From the NCBI GenBank assembly GCA_013286385.1, contig JABDFU010000011.1, positions 1 to 60,482 on the forward strand: a stretch of 60,482 nt of DNA, given 5' to 3'. Below, in pieces: positions 52,204 to 60,482 of the stretch (within the stretch, counting starts at the first letter, position 1; each line of letters opens with the position of its first letter). A model generated the notes under the pieces. That model ran no database searches. It was given only the letters and a program-made list of their open reading frames with translations, and was not told the DNA's origin. Source of the DNA: Bacteroidota bacterium. Lineage in GTDB: Bacteria > Bacteroidota > Bacteroidia > JABDFU01. The translations under genes and the position numbers were made by a program.

Positions 52204-55200
52204 ATGCGCAGGATACTGGTCTCATGTTTTTCCTTGTTTGTTTTTTGCTGCACATATGCGCAGCATTATTTCTTTAAATCCTATACCCCTTTGTCCGGTC
52301 TGGCCGGATCCTCCATCAACTATGTAATGCAGGACAAAAGGGGCTACCTCTGGTTTGCAGCACAGCAAAGCGGTGTGAGCCGGTTTGACGGAAAGAATTT
52401 CAGAAATTTCACAAAGGCAGACGGACTTATCTCAAATGATGTAGGCTCTATCTGTGAAGATACACATGGCAACATATGGTTTTCCACCCTGGAAGGAGTT
52501 TCAAAATTTGACGGGGCTCATTTTACGAATTACGATAACCAAAGCGGCCTTGTAAACAAAGAAGTTAATTCTATTTATTGTGACAAAGAAGGGCTTTTGT
52601 GGTTTTCCACCAACGGAGGGCTTATTAGCTACAATCCGGCTTTATCAAAAAAGGACAGCGCCTGTTTCAGGTCGTTCAATGCAAGAGACGGTCTGCCGGA
52701 GGGTAATGTTTATTGCATGCTGGAAAATAAAGAAGGATACTATTGGATAGGCACATCCAGGGGACTTTACCGTTTTGACGGAAAAAAATTCAAACTGTTT
52801 TCAGAGAAAAATCAGATCAGTCAAAGTAAAATTGACAACCTGATGCTTGATAGTAAAGGACAGTTGTGGATCGGAATGCAAATGGAAGGAATACGTGTTT
52901 ATGATGGGAAAACATTTTCAAAATTTGAATTGAAGGAAGAGGTAAAAAACGACAGGCCATACCAGATTATTGAAGATAAAAGAGGAAATATTTGGATGGC
53001 TCTGGAGCACGGTTTACTTGAATATTCAGCGAGAGGGCAGCAGATTTTCACAAAAAGAAACGGATTGAATGTAGATAAAGTGATGTCCGTATGCCAAGAT
53101 TATGAAGGCACCATCTGGGCTGGAACTTTTAATGGCGGGGCAAGCATTTTTAAGGGGGAAGCTTTTGTGAGTTTTGCAGAAGGTGAAGGGCTTATTAACA
53201 ATGGTGTGAATTCGATTATACAGGATCGGCATGGAAACTATTTTATTGCAACCGGAGAAGGCCTGAATTGTTACAACGGACAACGAATGACTCCTTTTAG
53301 AAATGTGCCGGAGCTAATCAACTGCAACGTAATTACAATGTTCATTGATAGTAAAGGTCTCATATGGATCGGCACGCAGGATAATGGACTCATCGTTTTA
53401 CGCTATCAGGATGGAACCTACAGAAAGGACAGGGTTATCACAAAACTGGATGGAATAACGATTTCCACCATTACCAGAATCCTTGAAGATCAAAACAAAC
53501 GCATCTGGTTTTCCTGTTTTGGCTGGGGTGTTTTTGTTTTGAACGGGGACCGATCTTTCACACATTACATGGGAGGTAAAGAATTGCCCGGCAATAACGT
53601 TACGGGCTTATACCTTGATAAATCCGGTGCTGTATGGATAGCAAGCTTGCAAGGCGGAGTGACCCTGTTTAAAGATAATTTATTTACAACGTACAATGCA
53701 AAGAATGGCTTGCCGGGTAATTCGGTTATTCCCATCCTCGAAAGCAACGGAATTATGCTATTTGGTACGGATGAAGCAGGTCTGGTTTGTTTCGATCCGA
53801 AAGCCGCATCCGATTCTGCCAGGTTTACATTGATTTCGAAAAAGGATGGATTAAGCTCCAATAACATTACGGCCTTGCTTGCCGACGGAATAGGCGGCAT
53901 TTGGGTTGGTACAGATAAAGGACTGGACAAACTGCTGATCGGTCGCAATCCGGTAAAGCTAAAGGCTATAAAGAAATATTCTGAGCAAAAGGGCTACAGC
54001 ATAGCTGAAATAAATCCCTACGGTTTATACCGGGATGATAAAAACAAAATCTGGATTGGAACAATTGATGGCCTGCTTCAGTACAACCCTGAAATGGATT
54101 TCCCCTCAGACGTTGCCCCTAAAATGGAACTTACGGGGATTAAACTTTTTTATGAAAATGTGGATTGGGGAAAATATACCCTGAAGGAAACAGGCACCAT
54201 GAAGAGTATAGGCACCATGAAAGGTGCAGACTGGGAAAAAACAGACCCTGCCACAGGACTTCCGTTGGATTTGAACCTTTCTTATAAAAACAATAATCTT
54301 ACGTTTGTTTTCCAGGCACTCACGACTGGGGAAGTGAATTATACTTATATGCTGGAAGGGCTCGATAGGAGTTGGTCTCCGCCAAAGAGCGGCACAGAAG
54401 CTGTTTACCCGAATATTTCTCCGGGGCATTATACGTTTAAGGTTCAGGCTATAAACAATGATGGACTTTCCAGTGAAAAAACAATCAGTTACAGCTTTAC
54501 TATTATCCCCCCCTTTTACAAAACCTGGTGGTTCTATTCGGTAAGTGCATTGGCGATCTCTCTGTTTGTATTCGGCTTTGTAAGGTGGAGAACGAAAACA
54601 CTCATAAAAGACAAAGAAAAACTCGAACAGGTGGTATTGGACAGAACGGCAGAAGTTGTCAGGCAAAAGGCACTGATCGAAATAAAAAACACAGAGATCA
54701 CCGACAGTATCAATTATGCAAAACGGATTCAGTCAGCCATCCTGCCTCCTCTGGAAGAAATGAATGCATTTTTACCGGCATTTTTTGTTCTTTTTAAGCC
54801 CAAAGATATAGTGAGTGGAGATTTCTATTGGCTCGGTCAGTACAATTCTGATATTTATATCGCTGCTGCAGATTGTACCGGACATGGTGTACCCGGAGGT
54901 TTTATGAGTATGATCGGAACCGACAAACTGAATGAGGCCCTGAAATTAACCAGGGATGTTTCAGAAATGCTCAGCATTGTAAATAAAAACCTGAAAAAGG
55001 CACTAAGACAATCAGACAAAGAAGGTTCAACAAAAGATGGTATGGACATCGCTTTATGCAGACTTTCCTACACACAAACAGGTGTAGTTCTGGAATATGC
55101 TGCGGCAAACCGTCCGCTCTGGATTATATGGGGTAACAAAAAGCCGGAAATAATGGAAACAAAAGCAACCAAGATGGCAGTTGGAGGGTATACCGAAGAC

Positions 55201-55455
55201 TCTCAGAATTTTTCCAAACATTCTTTTGAATTAAGTAAAGGAGATACGTTCTATATCTTCAGCGATGGTTACGCCGACCAGTTTGGCGAGGACACCAACA
55301 AGAAAATGATGACCAAAAAGCTCAAAGAGGCACTCTTGTCAATTCATGAAAAAGGAATGAGGGAACAAAGAATTCTTCTGAATGAAATTTACGAGAAATG
55401 GAAAGGAAAAATGGATCAGACGGATGATGTATTGATGATAGGAATAAGGATATGA
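52204..55455 (+). CDS. Reg_prop propeller sensor with SpoIIE-type PP2C phosphatase output
   Basis: A 1083-aa protein with a signal peptide (FCCTYAQ) and about fourteen Reg_prop (two-component propeller) repeats (about 25-620; motifs such as DKRGYLWFAAQQSGVSRFDG). These are followed by a Y_Y_Y domain (about 690-765; YTYMLEGLDRSW), one transmembrane helix (WWFYSVSALAISLFVFGFVRW, about 776-796), a coiled coil and a SpoIIE/PP2C domain (about 845-1083; GDFYW, AADCTGHGVPGGFMS, DGMDIA, FSDGYADQFGE, DDVLMIGI). This is the hybrid-sensor layout with a phosphatase in place of a histidine kinase. It probably turns a periplasmic signal into dephosphorylation of an anti-sigma antagonist. Confidence 0.9.
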   Translation: MRRILVSCFSLFVFCCTYAQHYFFKSYTPLSGLAGSSINYVMQDKRGYLWFAAQQSGVSRFDGKNFRNFTKADGLISNDVGSICEDTHGNIWFSTLEGVSKFDGAHFTNYDNQSGLVNKEVNSIYCDKEGLLWFSTNGGLISYNPALSKKDSACFRSFNARDGLPEGNVYCMLENKEGYYWIGTSRGLYRFDGKKFKLFSEKNQISQSKIDNLMLDSKGQLWIGMQMEGIRVYDGKTFSKFELKEEVKNDRPYQIIEDKRGNIWMALEHGLLEYSARGQQIFTKRNGLNVDKVMSVCQDYEGTIWAGTFNGGASIFKGEAFVSFAEGEGLINNGVNSIIQDRHGNYFIATGEGLNCYNGQRMTPFRNVPELINCNVITMFIDSKGLIWIGTQDNGLIVLRYQDGTYRKDRVITKLDGITISTITRILEDQNKRIWFSCFGWGVFVLNGDRSFTHYMGGKELPGNNVTGLYLDKSGAVWIASLQGGVTLFKDNLFTTYNAKNGLPGNSVIPILESNGIMLFGTDEAGLVCFDPKAASDSARFTLISKKDGLSSNNITALLADGIGGIWVGTDKGLDKLLIGRNPVKLKAIKKYSEQKGYSIAEINPYGLYRDDKNKIWIGTIDGLLQYNPEMDFPSDVAPKMELTGIKLFYENVDWGKYTLKETGTMKSIGTMKGADWEKTDPATGLPLDLNLSYKNNNLTFVFQALTTGEVNYTYMLEGLDRSWSPPKSGTEAVYPNISPGHYTFKVQAINNDGLSSEKTISYSFTIIPPFYKTWWFYSVSALAISLFVFGFVRWRTKTLIKDKEKLEQVVLDRTAEVVRQKALIEIKNTEITDSINYAKRIQSAILPPLEEMNAFLPAFFVLFKPKDIVSGDFYWLGQYNSDIYIAAADCTGHGVPGGFMSMIGTDKLNEALKLTRDVSEMLSIVNKNLKKALRQSDKEGSTKDGMDIALCRLSYTQTGVVLEYAAANRPLWIIWGNKKPEIMETKATKMAVGGYTEDSQNFSKHSFELSKGDTFYIFSDGYADQFGEDTNKKMMTKKLKEALLSIHEKGMREQRILLNEIYEKWKGKMDQTDDVLMIGIRI

Positions 55456-55573
55456 GAACCACTCCCTCTTTTCATCAAGTCCTTCGCCACATCGGCTTTT
55501 TACAAAAATCCATTCTTTAGGGCTGTCCTTACTTTTATTCAGGCATTTCCGGTCGAAGTCATTATGACTGCTG

Positions 55574-56839
55574 CTATTCGTAATTCTCTTCAATTAATTC
55601 ATTGGTTTCTTTTACCAAAGCATCATTCAAATTTGCTTTTGGCGAAGGCTTGGTTAAGAACTTTGCAAAGCACATGGCAATTATCAGGCAAATAATACCC
55701 TGGCACAAAACTGTTGCAGGCGCACCTATATATTGCGATACAGCACCTACCGCCAGACTGCCCAGCGGAGTCATACCAAAAATCGCCATCAGCAAAATAC
55801 CAATAATACGTCCACGCATTTGGGGAGCGGATTCGGACTGAACAATAATATTACAAACCGCAAATGCGGCCATTGAACCAAAACCTGTCAGTACTGCAAA
55901 AAACATAGCTACAGGAAAATAGTTAATCTGCGAAAAGCAAATAAGTCCTGTGCCAAGCAAAATAGTACTTATCAAAAGAATTATTTTTAATGGTGCCTCA
56001 GGCTTGCGCGAAGCCAGGTAAATGGTGCTTAGTACCGCCCCAATACCAATAAAACTGGTAATATAACCAAAAGTGGATGCGTCGCCTTTAAATATTACAC
56101 TGGCAAAAACGGGCAATACCGTATTAAAAGGTTGTACAAGCAGACTTACAATAGCCAGCATAAGTATCAGCATAAATAAGTCAGGCGTTTTTATAAGATA
56201 ATCGAATCCTTCCGCAAATTCTGCCAGCACATTTTTATCCGTTCTGCGCGCTGCCTTATTGGGCAGCTTCATTAACACTACCGAAATAAATACGCCGGCG
56301 AAGCTTGCCGCATTAAGCAGAAAACATACCGGTGCACCAAATGCATTTAACACCAAACCGGCTATAGCAGGCCCCAGTAATTGCGCAAGGCCTGCAGTTG
56401 CAGTGGTTAGTGACAGGGCGTTGGGCAAATCGGCCGGGTCGGCAACAACTTCATGCACAAAAGCCTGCCTGGCAGATACGTCAAACGCATTAATAATACC
56501 CAAAATAACACTTAGCAAAAGTATAGCCCATATAATCATATGCCCCGTTAATAGCAAGAGCGCCAGTAACACAGCTTGTATCATAGAAAGAACCTGGGTG
56601 ACCTTGATAATTTTATAACGGTTATACCGGTCAGCCATTACACCGCCCGGTATTGAGAACAGAAACGACGGAAAGGTCTCCGCAAAAATGGTGACACCGG
56701 TCAAATAAGGAGAATGTGTAAACGAGTATACCACCCAAACCACTGCCGTGCGTTGCATCCAAGTGCCGAATTGAGACACCGCCCGGCCAAAAAAATAAAA
56801 CGTATAATTTCTGCTTCTAAAAGCCCTGAATAATTCCAT
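55574..56839 (-). CDS. MFS transporter (MFS_3/EntS-like exporter)
   Basis: A 421-aa protein. It starts LFRAFRSRNYTFYFFGRAVS and has twelve helices, with IPGGVMADRYNRYKIIKVTQ as motif A and RQAFVHEVVADPADLPNALS in the loop typical of the MFS_3 branch (EntS-like). It likely exports small hydrophobic compounds or siderophore-like products; the substrate is unknown. Monocistronic. Confidence 0.88.
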   Translation of the reverse strand: MELFRAFRSRNYTFYFFGRAVSQFGTWMQRTAVVWVVYSFTHSPYLTGVTIFAETFPSFLFSIPGGVMADRYNRYKIIKVTQVLSMIQAVLLALLLLTGHMIIWAILLLSVILGIINAFDVSARQAFVHEVVADPADLPNALSLTTATAGLAQLLGPAIAGLVLNAFGAPVCFLLNAASFAGVFISVVLMKLPNKAARRTDKNVLAEFAEGFDYLIKTPDLFMLILMLAIVSLLVQPFNTVLPVFASVIFKGDASTFGYITSFIGIGAVLSTIYLASRKPEAPLKIILLISTILLGTGLICFSQINYFPVAMFFAVLTGFGSMAAFAVCNIIVQSESAPQMRGRIIGILLMAIFGMTPLGSLAVGAVSQYIGAPATVLCQGIICLIIAMCFAKFLTKPSPKANLNDALVKETNELIEENYE

Positions 56840-57135
56840 CGCTTTGATTTTTTTAACTGTCGGGCGCTGTTACATCAGCTTCGGTTAGCTCTATGGATGC
56901 AGCTTTCACATTCTCTTCCCTCCGTATCCCAAACGGTTCACTGTCAAATCAGCCCCAAGGCCGGCCATTTTCACATTTTTTTTCATACTTCAATAAGGTA
57001 TAAATTGAAATTATCTGACTTTGGGAACCGAAAGTCAAAATTAATGAATTTCAATAGGCAGTCAGACCTTTCATCAATGTAAAATGAAATATTTCAAGCA
57101 TATCTTCGTCTACTAATATATCACATGATAAACAA

Positions 57136-58197
57136 ATGGGACTATTAAAATCAATCGGCAAAAATCCATGGGGAGAACGATTAAAGAAAATTCGGTTATC
57201 CCCAAACTACAAAAATGATATTTTCCAAAACCTCAGTAGAACTGAAGTGATGAATAACAAGGGAGATTTATTCAGAATCCTTAAGAAATTCCTTACTAAA
57301 CCAAAAACAGTAATACCCCCTTTTCCATTGCCATCCGTTAAAACAGACCTTAAAAATCTTCCCGATAAATTTCCGGTACTTGTTTGGTTCGGCCATTCTT
57401 CATATCTGCTAAAAATTAACGGGAAACACATCCTGATTGATCCGGTATTTAGCGGATACGCCTCCCCGTTCAAGCTTAAATCTGCTAAAAATTTTGACGG
57501 GAGCAATGTTTACAGTGTCGGTGATATGCCTCCAATTGACATCCTTCTCATTTCTCACGATCATTACGACCACTGCGATTACACAACAATACGAAAGCTG
57601 CAAAACAAAACCAAACATATCATCACATCCTTAGGGGTGGGGTCGCACCTTGAATATTGGGGTATTGACATGAATAAGGTCACCGAACTTGACTGGTATC
57701 AAAGTACCGAGGTTGAAGGCATCAGGTTGACTGCTGCACCAGCCAGACACTTTTCAGGCAGAGGATTCAAACGGGCAAAGACCCTATGGTCCTCCTTTAT
57801 CCTGAAAACGAAGGAAGTTGCGATATACATTGGTGCGGACAGTGGCTATGATACCCATTTTCAGAACATAGGAGAAAAACAGGGTCCATTCGATCTTGCC
57901 ATTCTTGAATCCGGACAATACAACGAAGCTTGGAAAAACATACACATGATGCCGGAAGAAACGGTCCAGGCCAGCCTTGACCTACGGGCCAAAATACTAC
58001 TCCCCGTTCATTGGGGAAAATTCTCTCTTTCTCTTCACCCCTGGGATGAGCCCATAAAAAGAGTAGTAAAAAAAGCGGAGGAATTGAATGTAAAAATTAC
58101 CACCCCCAGGATTGGCGAGCCCCTGTTAATTGGGAAAAAACACCCAACTGATCAGTGGTGGGAAATGGGGAAATTTTTCCAAACAGGGAATCATTAA
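57136..58197 (+). CDS. MBL-fold metallohydrolase (NAPE-PLD/UlaG-like)
   Basis: A 353-aa protein. WFGHSSYLLKINGKHILIDP precedes the metal-binding motif ISHDHYDHCDY (about residues 139-149). Further ligands are in APARHFSGRG, GADSGYDTHF and LLPVHWGKFSLSLHPW. The order and the GADSGY step match the NAPE-phospholipase D/UlaG class rather than beta-lactamases. No signal peptide is evident. It may hydrolyse a phosphodiester in the cytoplasm; substrate not assignable. Confidence 0.88.
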   Translation: MGLLKSIGKNPWGERLKKIRLSPNYKNDIFQNLSRTEVMNNKGDLFRILKKFLTKPKTVIPPFPLPSVKTDLKNLPDKFPVLVWFGHSSYLLKINGKHILIDPVFSGYASPFKLKSAKNFDGSNVYSVGDMPPIDILLISHDHYDHCDYTTIRKLQNKTKHIITSLGVGSHLEYWGIDMNKVTELDWYQSTEVEGIRLTAAPARHFSGRGFKRAKTLWSSFILKTKEVAIYIGADSGYDTHFQNIGEKQGPFDLAILESGQYNEAWKNIHMMPEETVQASLDLRAKILLPVHWGKFSLSLHPWDEPIKRVVKKAEELNVKITTPRIGEPLLIGKKHPTDQWWEMGKFFQTGNH

Positions 58198-58210
58198 AAT
58201 TGGGATGTCA

Positions 58211-58762
58211 TCAAGCAGTCTTCCTCCACATAGGTTTTGTTTTCAATATAGTACGGTATATTTTACAGTCCGGCGAATGCGCTCCCTGCAGGTATCCAAT
58301 GCTCATTAAAAACTCATTCACTATTTCACCGCCGGTAAACTTAAAAGTCTTTTTGAAAATTTTTACCCATTCTTCTTTGGTTTTTGGATGATGATTTTCC
58401 AACCACTTTTGAAATGAACCAAATTCTTTTTGAAGCAGCAGTAATGCTTTGGCATTTTCAATTGCAGCATTAACTTTCAAGCGGTTTCGGATAATGCCGG
58501 GATCCGCCAGAAGTCTCTTTCTATCTGTTTCAGTGTAACCAGCTACTTTTTTAATATTGAAATTATGGTACGCCTTTCTGAACGATTTTTCTTTCTTTAA
58601 GATCGTTTCCCAACTCAAACCTGCCTGATTGATTTCAAGAATCAGACGACAAAAAAGTTCATTATCATCGTATATAGGAAACCCATATTGTTTGTCGTGA
58701 TACGCTTTATGCAAAGCCTTTCTATCATCCGGCATATATTCTATTGCACTACAATAAGACAT
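58211..58762 (-). CDS. tag: DNA-3-methyladenine glycosylase I (Tag)
   Basis: 183 aa, the normal length. The zinc-binding Cys is at residue 4 with His at 18-22 (YCSAIEYM, KAYHDKQYG). The active region is FCRLILEINQAGLSWETIL, with the base-contacting Glu and Trp. The C-terminal zinc site is GYLQGAHSPDCKIY. It removes 3-methyladenine from alkylated DNA. It is convergent with the MBL gene, 13 bp apart. Confidence 0.92.
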   Translation of the reverse strand: MSYCSAIEYMPDDRKALHKAYHDKQYGFPIYDDNELFCRLILEINQAGLSWETILKKEKSFRKAYHNFNIKKVAGYTETDRKRLLADPGIIRNRLKVNAAIENAKALLLLQKEFGSFQKWLENHHPKTKEEWVKIFKKTFKFTGGEIVNEFLMSIGYLQGAHSPDCKIYRTILKTKPMWRKTA

Positions 58763-58774
58763 GATTCAGTATAG

Positions 58775-58993
58775 TTAAACATTGTTATATAAAAATGACA
58801 GGGCTCCTGAAGGACATTTTTTAACCTGATCAATTATCTCCTCAGAAGAAGCGCCATTGAGGTTTATCCATTTCTTCCTTTGAACATCAAACACTTCCGG
58901 AAGCCCATTAATACAGATTCCGCTATGCTGGCATAGCGGAGGCCTCCACACAACTGTAATTTCATCGTTGGGGTACTTAACTTCCTTTTCCAT
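58775..58993 (-). CDS. Divergent 4Fe-4S mono-cluster protein (Fer4_19)
   Basis: From the ATG at 58993 the protein has 72 aa: YPNDEITVVWRPPLCQHSGI, INGLPEVFDVQRKKWINLNG and QVKKCPSGALSFLYN. Cys21, Cys27 and Cys60 with the CPSGAL motif match Fer4_19 mono-cluster ferredoxins. It overlaps the end of the OsmC gene by 17 bp, so the two are likely co-translated. Confidence 0.87.
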   Translation of the reverse strand: MEKEVKYPNDEITVVWRPPLCQHSGICINGLPEVFDVQRKKWINLNGASSEEIIDQVKKCPSGALSFLYNNV

Positions 58994-59411
58994 TGGTAGT
59001 ATTGATTGTTGTTTGTATCTGAACTTTGTTTTCCAAAATCTTTGAGATGGGGCAACGTTGAGCAACCTCAATCAATCGCTGCATCTGAACCGGATCAACC
59101 AAGTCAGGAAAAACAATATCCCGATCAATAAAAGTAATCAGGTTTTCATCTTTTGTTTCCTGGTACAGATTTACTTTGACTGCAATTTCAGGGATAGTCC
59201 ATCCCTTATGGTCAATATACATACGCAGCGTAATCAACGTACACGATGCGAGAGAAGAAAGAAGAAGATCGCCCGGATTGGGTCCGGTGTCTCGTCCCCC
59301 GGTTGCTACAGATTCGTCGGCAATAATTCTTCCATTGCGCCACTCGATAGTACACTGGTATTTTTCAAGGCCAATTTTCGCGAGAATGGGCTGTTCAAGT
59401 TTATACTGCAT
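58977..59411 (-). CDS. OsmC-family peroxiredoxin-like protein
   Basis: A 144-aa protein. Catalytic cysteines are in LLLSSLASCTLITLRMY (about residues 50-66) and AQRCPISKIL (about 117-126), the Ohr/OsmC pair. GGRDTGPNPGDLL is the conserved turn before the first Cys. It reduces organic hydroperoxides by thiol chemistry. It is in an operon with the 4Fe-4S protein. Confidence 0.9.
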   Translation of the reverse strand: MQYKLEQPILAKIGLEKYQCTIEWRNGRIIADESVATGGRDTGPNPGDLLLSSLASCTLITLRMYIDHKGWTIPEIAVKVNLYQETKDENLITFIDRDIVFPDLVDPVQMQRLIEVAQRCPISKILENKVQIQTTINTTNGKGS

Positions 59412-59461
59412 CTTCGTTGTCCGGTTTAGTAGATAATTTCAAATTCTTTAAAAAAGTTTGG

Positions 59462-59869
59462 TCATTTGATTGAAACAGAAATTTCATTTTGCTTCAGATA
59501 GGTTTTAAGCCAGGTCAGGGCCGAATCCGGATCACTAAAGAGTTTTGTTGGTACAGGAGGTTTATGGAATCGGATGATGAAGTTGCCCATAAGACGATTA
59601 CTAACAGACGTAACTACAATAGCCGAAGCCAATTGCAATTCGTAAGATTCCGGTCTTGAAGCAAGTTCCCTGGCCTCTCTGGTTACATTACACTCACTTC
59701 TTCCATCTACCAAAGCGACGTATGGTTTTCCGGCAGCCAGTTTAAGTGTTGCTTCAAGGTTTTCCTTAATATCAGCTGGTTGGATAGTAACTTTTTCAAG
59801 TATCCTGCAGAGAATGAGGCCTTCTGAGAGCAATGAATATTCAGCAGTATGGGTGAGTATATGGCTCAT
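59462..59869 (-). CDS. STAS-like Bacteroidota protein (DUF7793-type)
   Basis: 135 aa, no signal. An alternating strand/helix pattern, GLILCRILEKVTIQPADIKE, KPYVALVDGRSECNVTREAR and LASAIVVTSVSNRLMGNFII, then LFSDPDSALTWLKTYL, resembles STAS/SpoIIAA-like proteins. The usual phosphorylatable Ser is not obvious. It could be a partner-switching component, but the two SpoIIE phosphatases are distant. Confidence 0.7.
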   Translation of the reverse strand: MSHILTHTAEYSLLSEGLILCRILEKVTIQPADIKENLEATLKLAAGKPYVALVDGRSECNVTREARELASRPESYELQLASAIVVTSVSNRLMGNFIIRFHKPPVPTKLFSDPDSALTWLKTYLKQNEISVSIK

Positions 59870-60030
59870 AAATGATTAAACAACCATCCTGATACGTTCG
59901 GTAAACAGACGACAGGATTCAAATCTAACAATAAAATTACAAACAACCACAGCACGAAAGTTCTTTGCAATTTCAAAAGTTGGAGTTTCTAAGGGATTGA
60001 TTTACTTTTGAAACTCCAATACGAATCAAT

Positions 60031-60349
60031 ATGGCAAATACAGTCCTCCACAAGTCTGCAAGCCAGTGAATACAACAAGAACAAAGACAAATGGGTTAAA
60101 TTTTTACAGATTTGGGTTTTCCCGAACAAGGAAAATGCAAAACCCCGGTATGACCAGATTGTTCTCAAACCAATTGACCGCCACAATAGACTTCAGCAAA
60201 TTCTTTCTCCAAACCCGGATGACGACACCATTGACAACACAGTTTTGAATGAAAGAGACGGCCTGGGAACCTGGAATACAGATAAAATATCCATCAAAGC
60301 CAATTCTCAGGATGCTGAAATCCTGCTGATGGAAGTTCCGATGAATTAA
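60031..60349 (+). pseudogene. Pirin-family gene with two internal deletions
   Basis: ATG 60031 reads MANTVLHKSASQ, the pirin N-terminus, then TGA. The next codons, in another frame, read SEYNKNKDKWVKFLQIWVFP and continue through PRYDQIVLKP and ILSPNPDDD. They jump to TVLNERDGLGTWNTDKISIK and end at 60349 (LLMEVPMN). Intact pirins have about 105 more residues between HK-AS and SEYNK, with the metal-binding His residues, and about 55 more between SPNPDD and the RDG-G-W segment. Both parts are gone. The function is lost; the frame from 60008 would still make an aberrant 113-aa protein. Confidence 0.82.
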
Positions 60350-60365
60350 TCACTAAATTTGGCAG

Positions 60366-60482
60366 ATGCACGAGTCACTGTTTAAATACATCAAAAACCA
60401 TTCGACTTCCCCGCTCAGCAAAAAAGAAGAAACGATAATCAAAGAAAGCTTTGTCCCTAAGAAATTAAAAAAGAGACAATAC
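60366..60482 (+). CDS. Crp/Fnr-family transcriptional regulator (N-terminal part only)
   Basis: ATG 60366 opens MHESLFKYIKNHSTSPLSKK and runs 39 codons to the window edge, ending in KLKKRQY. The pattern (FKYI, LSKKEETIIKE, KKLKKRQ) is the start of Bacteroidota Crp/Fnr-like regulators, where a cyclic-nucleotide-binding-type barrel follows. The rest is outside the window. Confidence 0.65.
   Translation, partial: MHESLFKYIKNHSTSPLSKKEETIIKESFVPKKLKKRQY

Noticed and set aside
60008-60349. Intact 113-aa gene
   Set aside because: It opens at a TTG upstream of the pirin ATG in another frame and joins non-adjacent pirin segments, so it is better read as a deleted pirin pseudogene.

Overview
The window is a chromosomal segment of a Bacteroidota bacterium. 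The evidence is several secreted proteins with type IX secretion (T9SS) sorting domains of type A and type B, SprB-type and HYR repeats, PorE-like OmpA/TPR/PD40 proteins, Reg_prop sensors, and -7 promoter boxes of the form TAnnTTTG. The lineage looks like a gliding or Chitinophaga/Sphingobacteria-like group, but the sequence alone does not fix a genus. No rRNA, CRISPR array, insertion sequence or prophage was seen.

Layout. 1-1122: 3' end missing from a secreted collagen-like protein built on perfect 87-bp repeats. 1378-1451: tRNA-Pro(GGG). 1495-4482: an AT-rich module between imperfect direct repeats, holding a broken AbiEi-type regulator gene and a three-gene HipBST-like toxin-antitoxin operon with three evenly spaced operator boxes. 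4.7-8 kb: gene remnants, small proteins and a GT-C glycosyltransferase. 8.3-15.2 kb: a tightly packed operon of three PorE-like envelope proteins, a DnaQ-type exonuclease and a FAH-family hydrolase. 15.2-31.1 kb: exported beta-propeller proteins, lipoproteins, a PagL-like deacylase, a pseudouridine synthase, a SpoIIE phosphatase, two MFS transporters, MarC and YceI. 31.1-32.2 kb: an HxlR regulator with two palindromic operators. 32.2-36.0 kb: a large SBBP/SprB-repeat T9SS protein.

38.8-46.7 kb is a dense accessory cluster of small stress, detoxification and housekeeping-type enzymes: DUF1801/YdeI proteins, a DODA-type dioxygenase, an NADPH:FMN reductase, NmrA, DinB, DoxX, and two ArsR-SRPBCC modules. 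Three promoters in this cluster share one architecture: a -33 TTTG, a 16-bp palindrome, and a TATATTTG whose last G opens a second 16-bp operator. Only the operator core differs between them. This is the most distinctive regulatory signal in the window.

46.8-52.2 kb encodes a 1781-aa T9SS adhesin with a glycine-rich domain and five HYR domains, four of them recent 234-bp duplicates. It is followed by a 1083-aa Reg_prop/SpoIIE sensor-phosphatase. The last 5 kb holds an MFS exporter, an MBL-fold hydrolase, a 3-methyladenine glycosylase, a 4Fe-4S/OsmC pair, a STAS-like protein, a pirin pseudogene with two internal deletions, and the start of a Crp/Fnr regulator.

Several genes are visibly decayed: the AbiEi-like gene, a type B sorting-domain fragment, a CGRF-type membrane protein tail, and pirin. 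The window therefore records active gene loss as well as repeat-driven growth of surface proteins.
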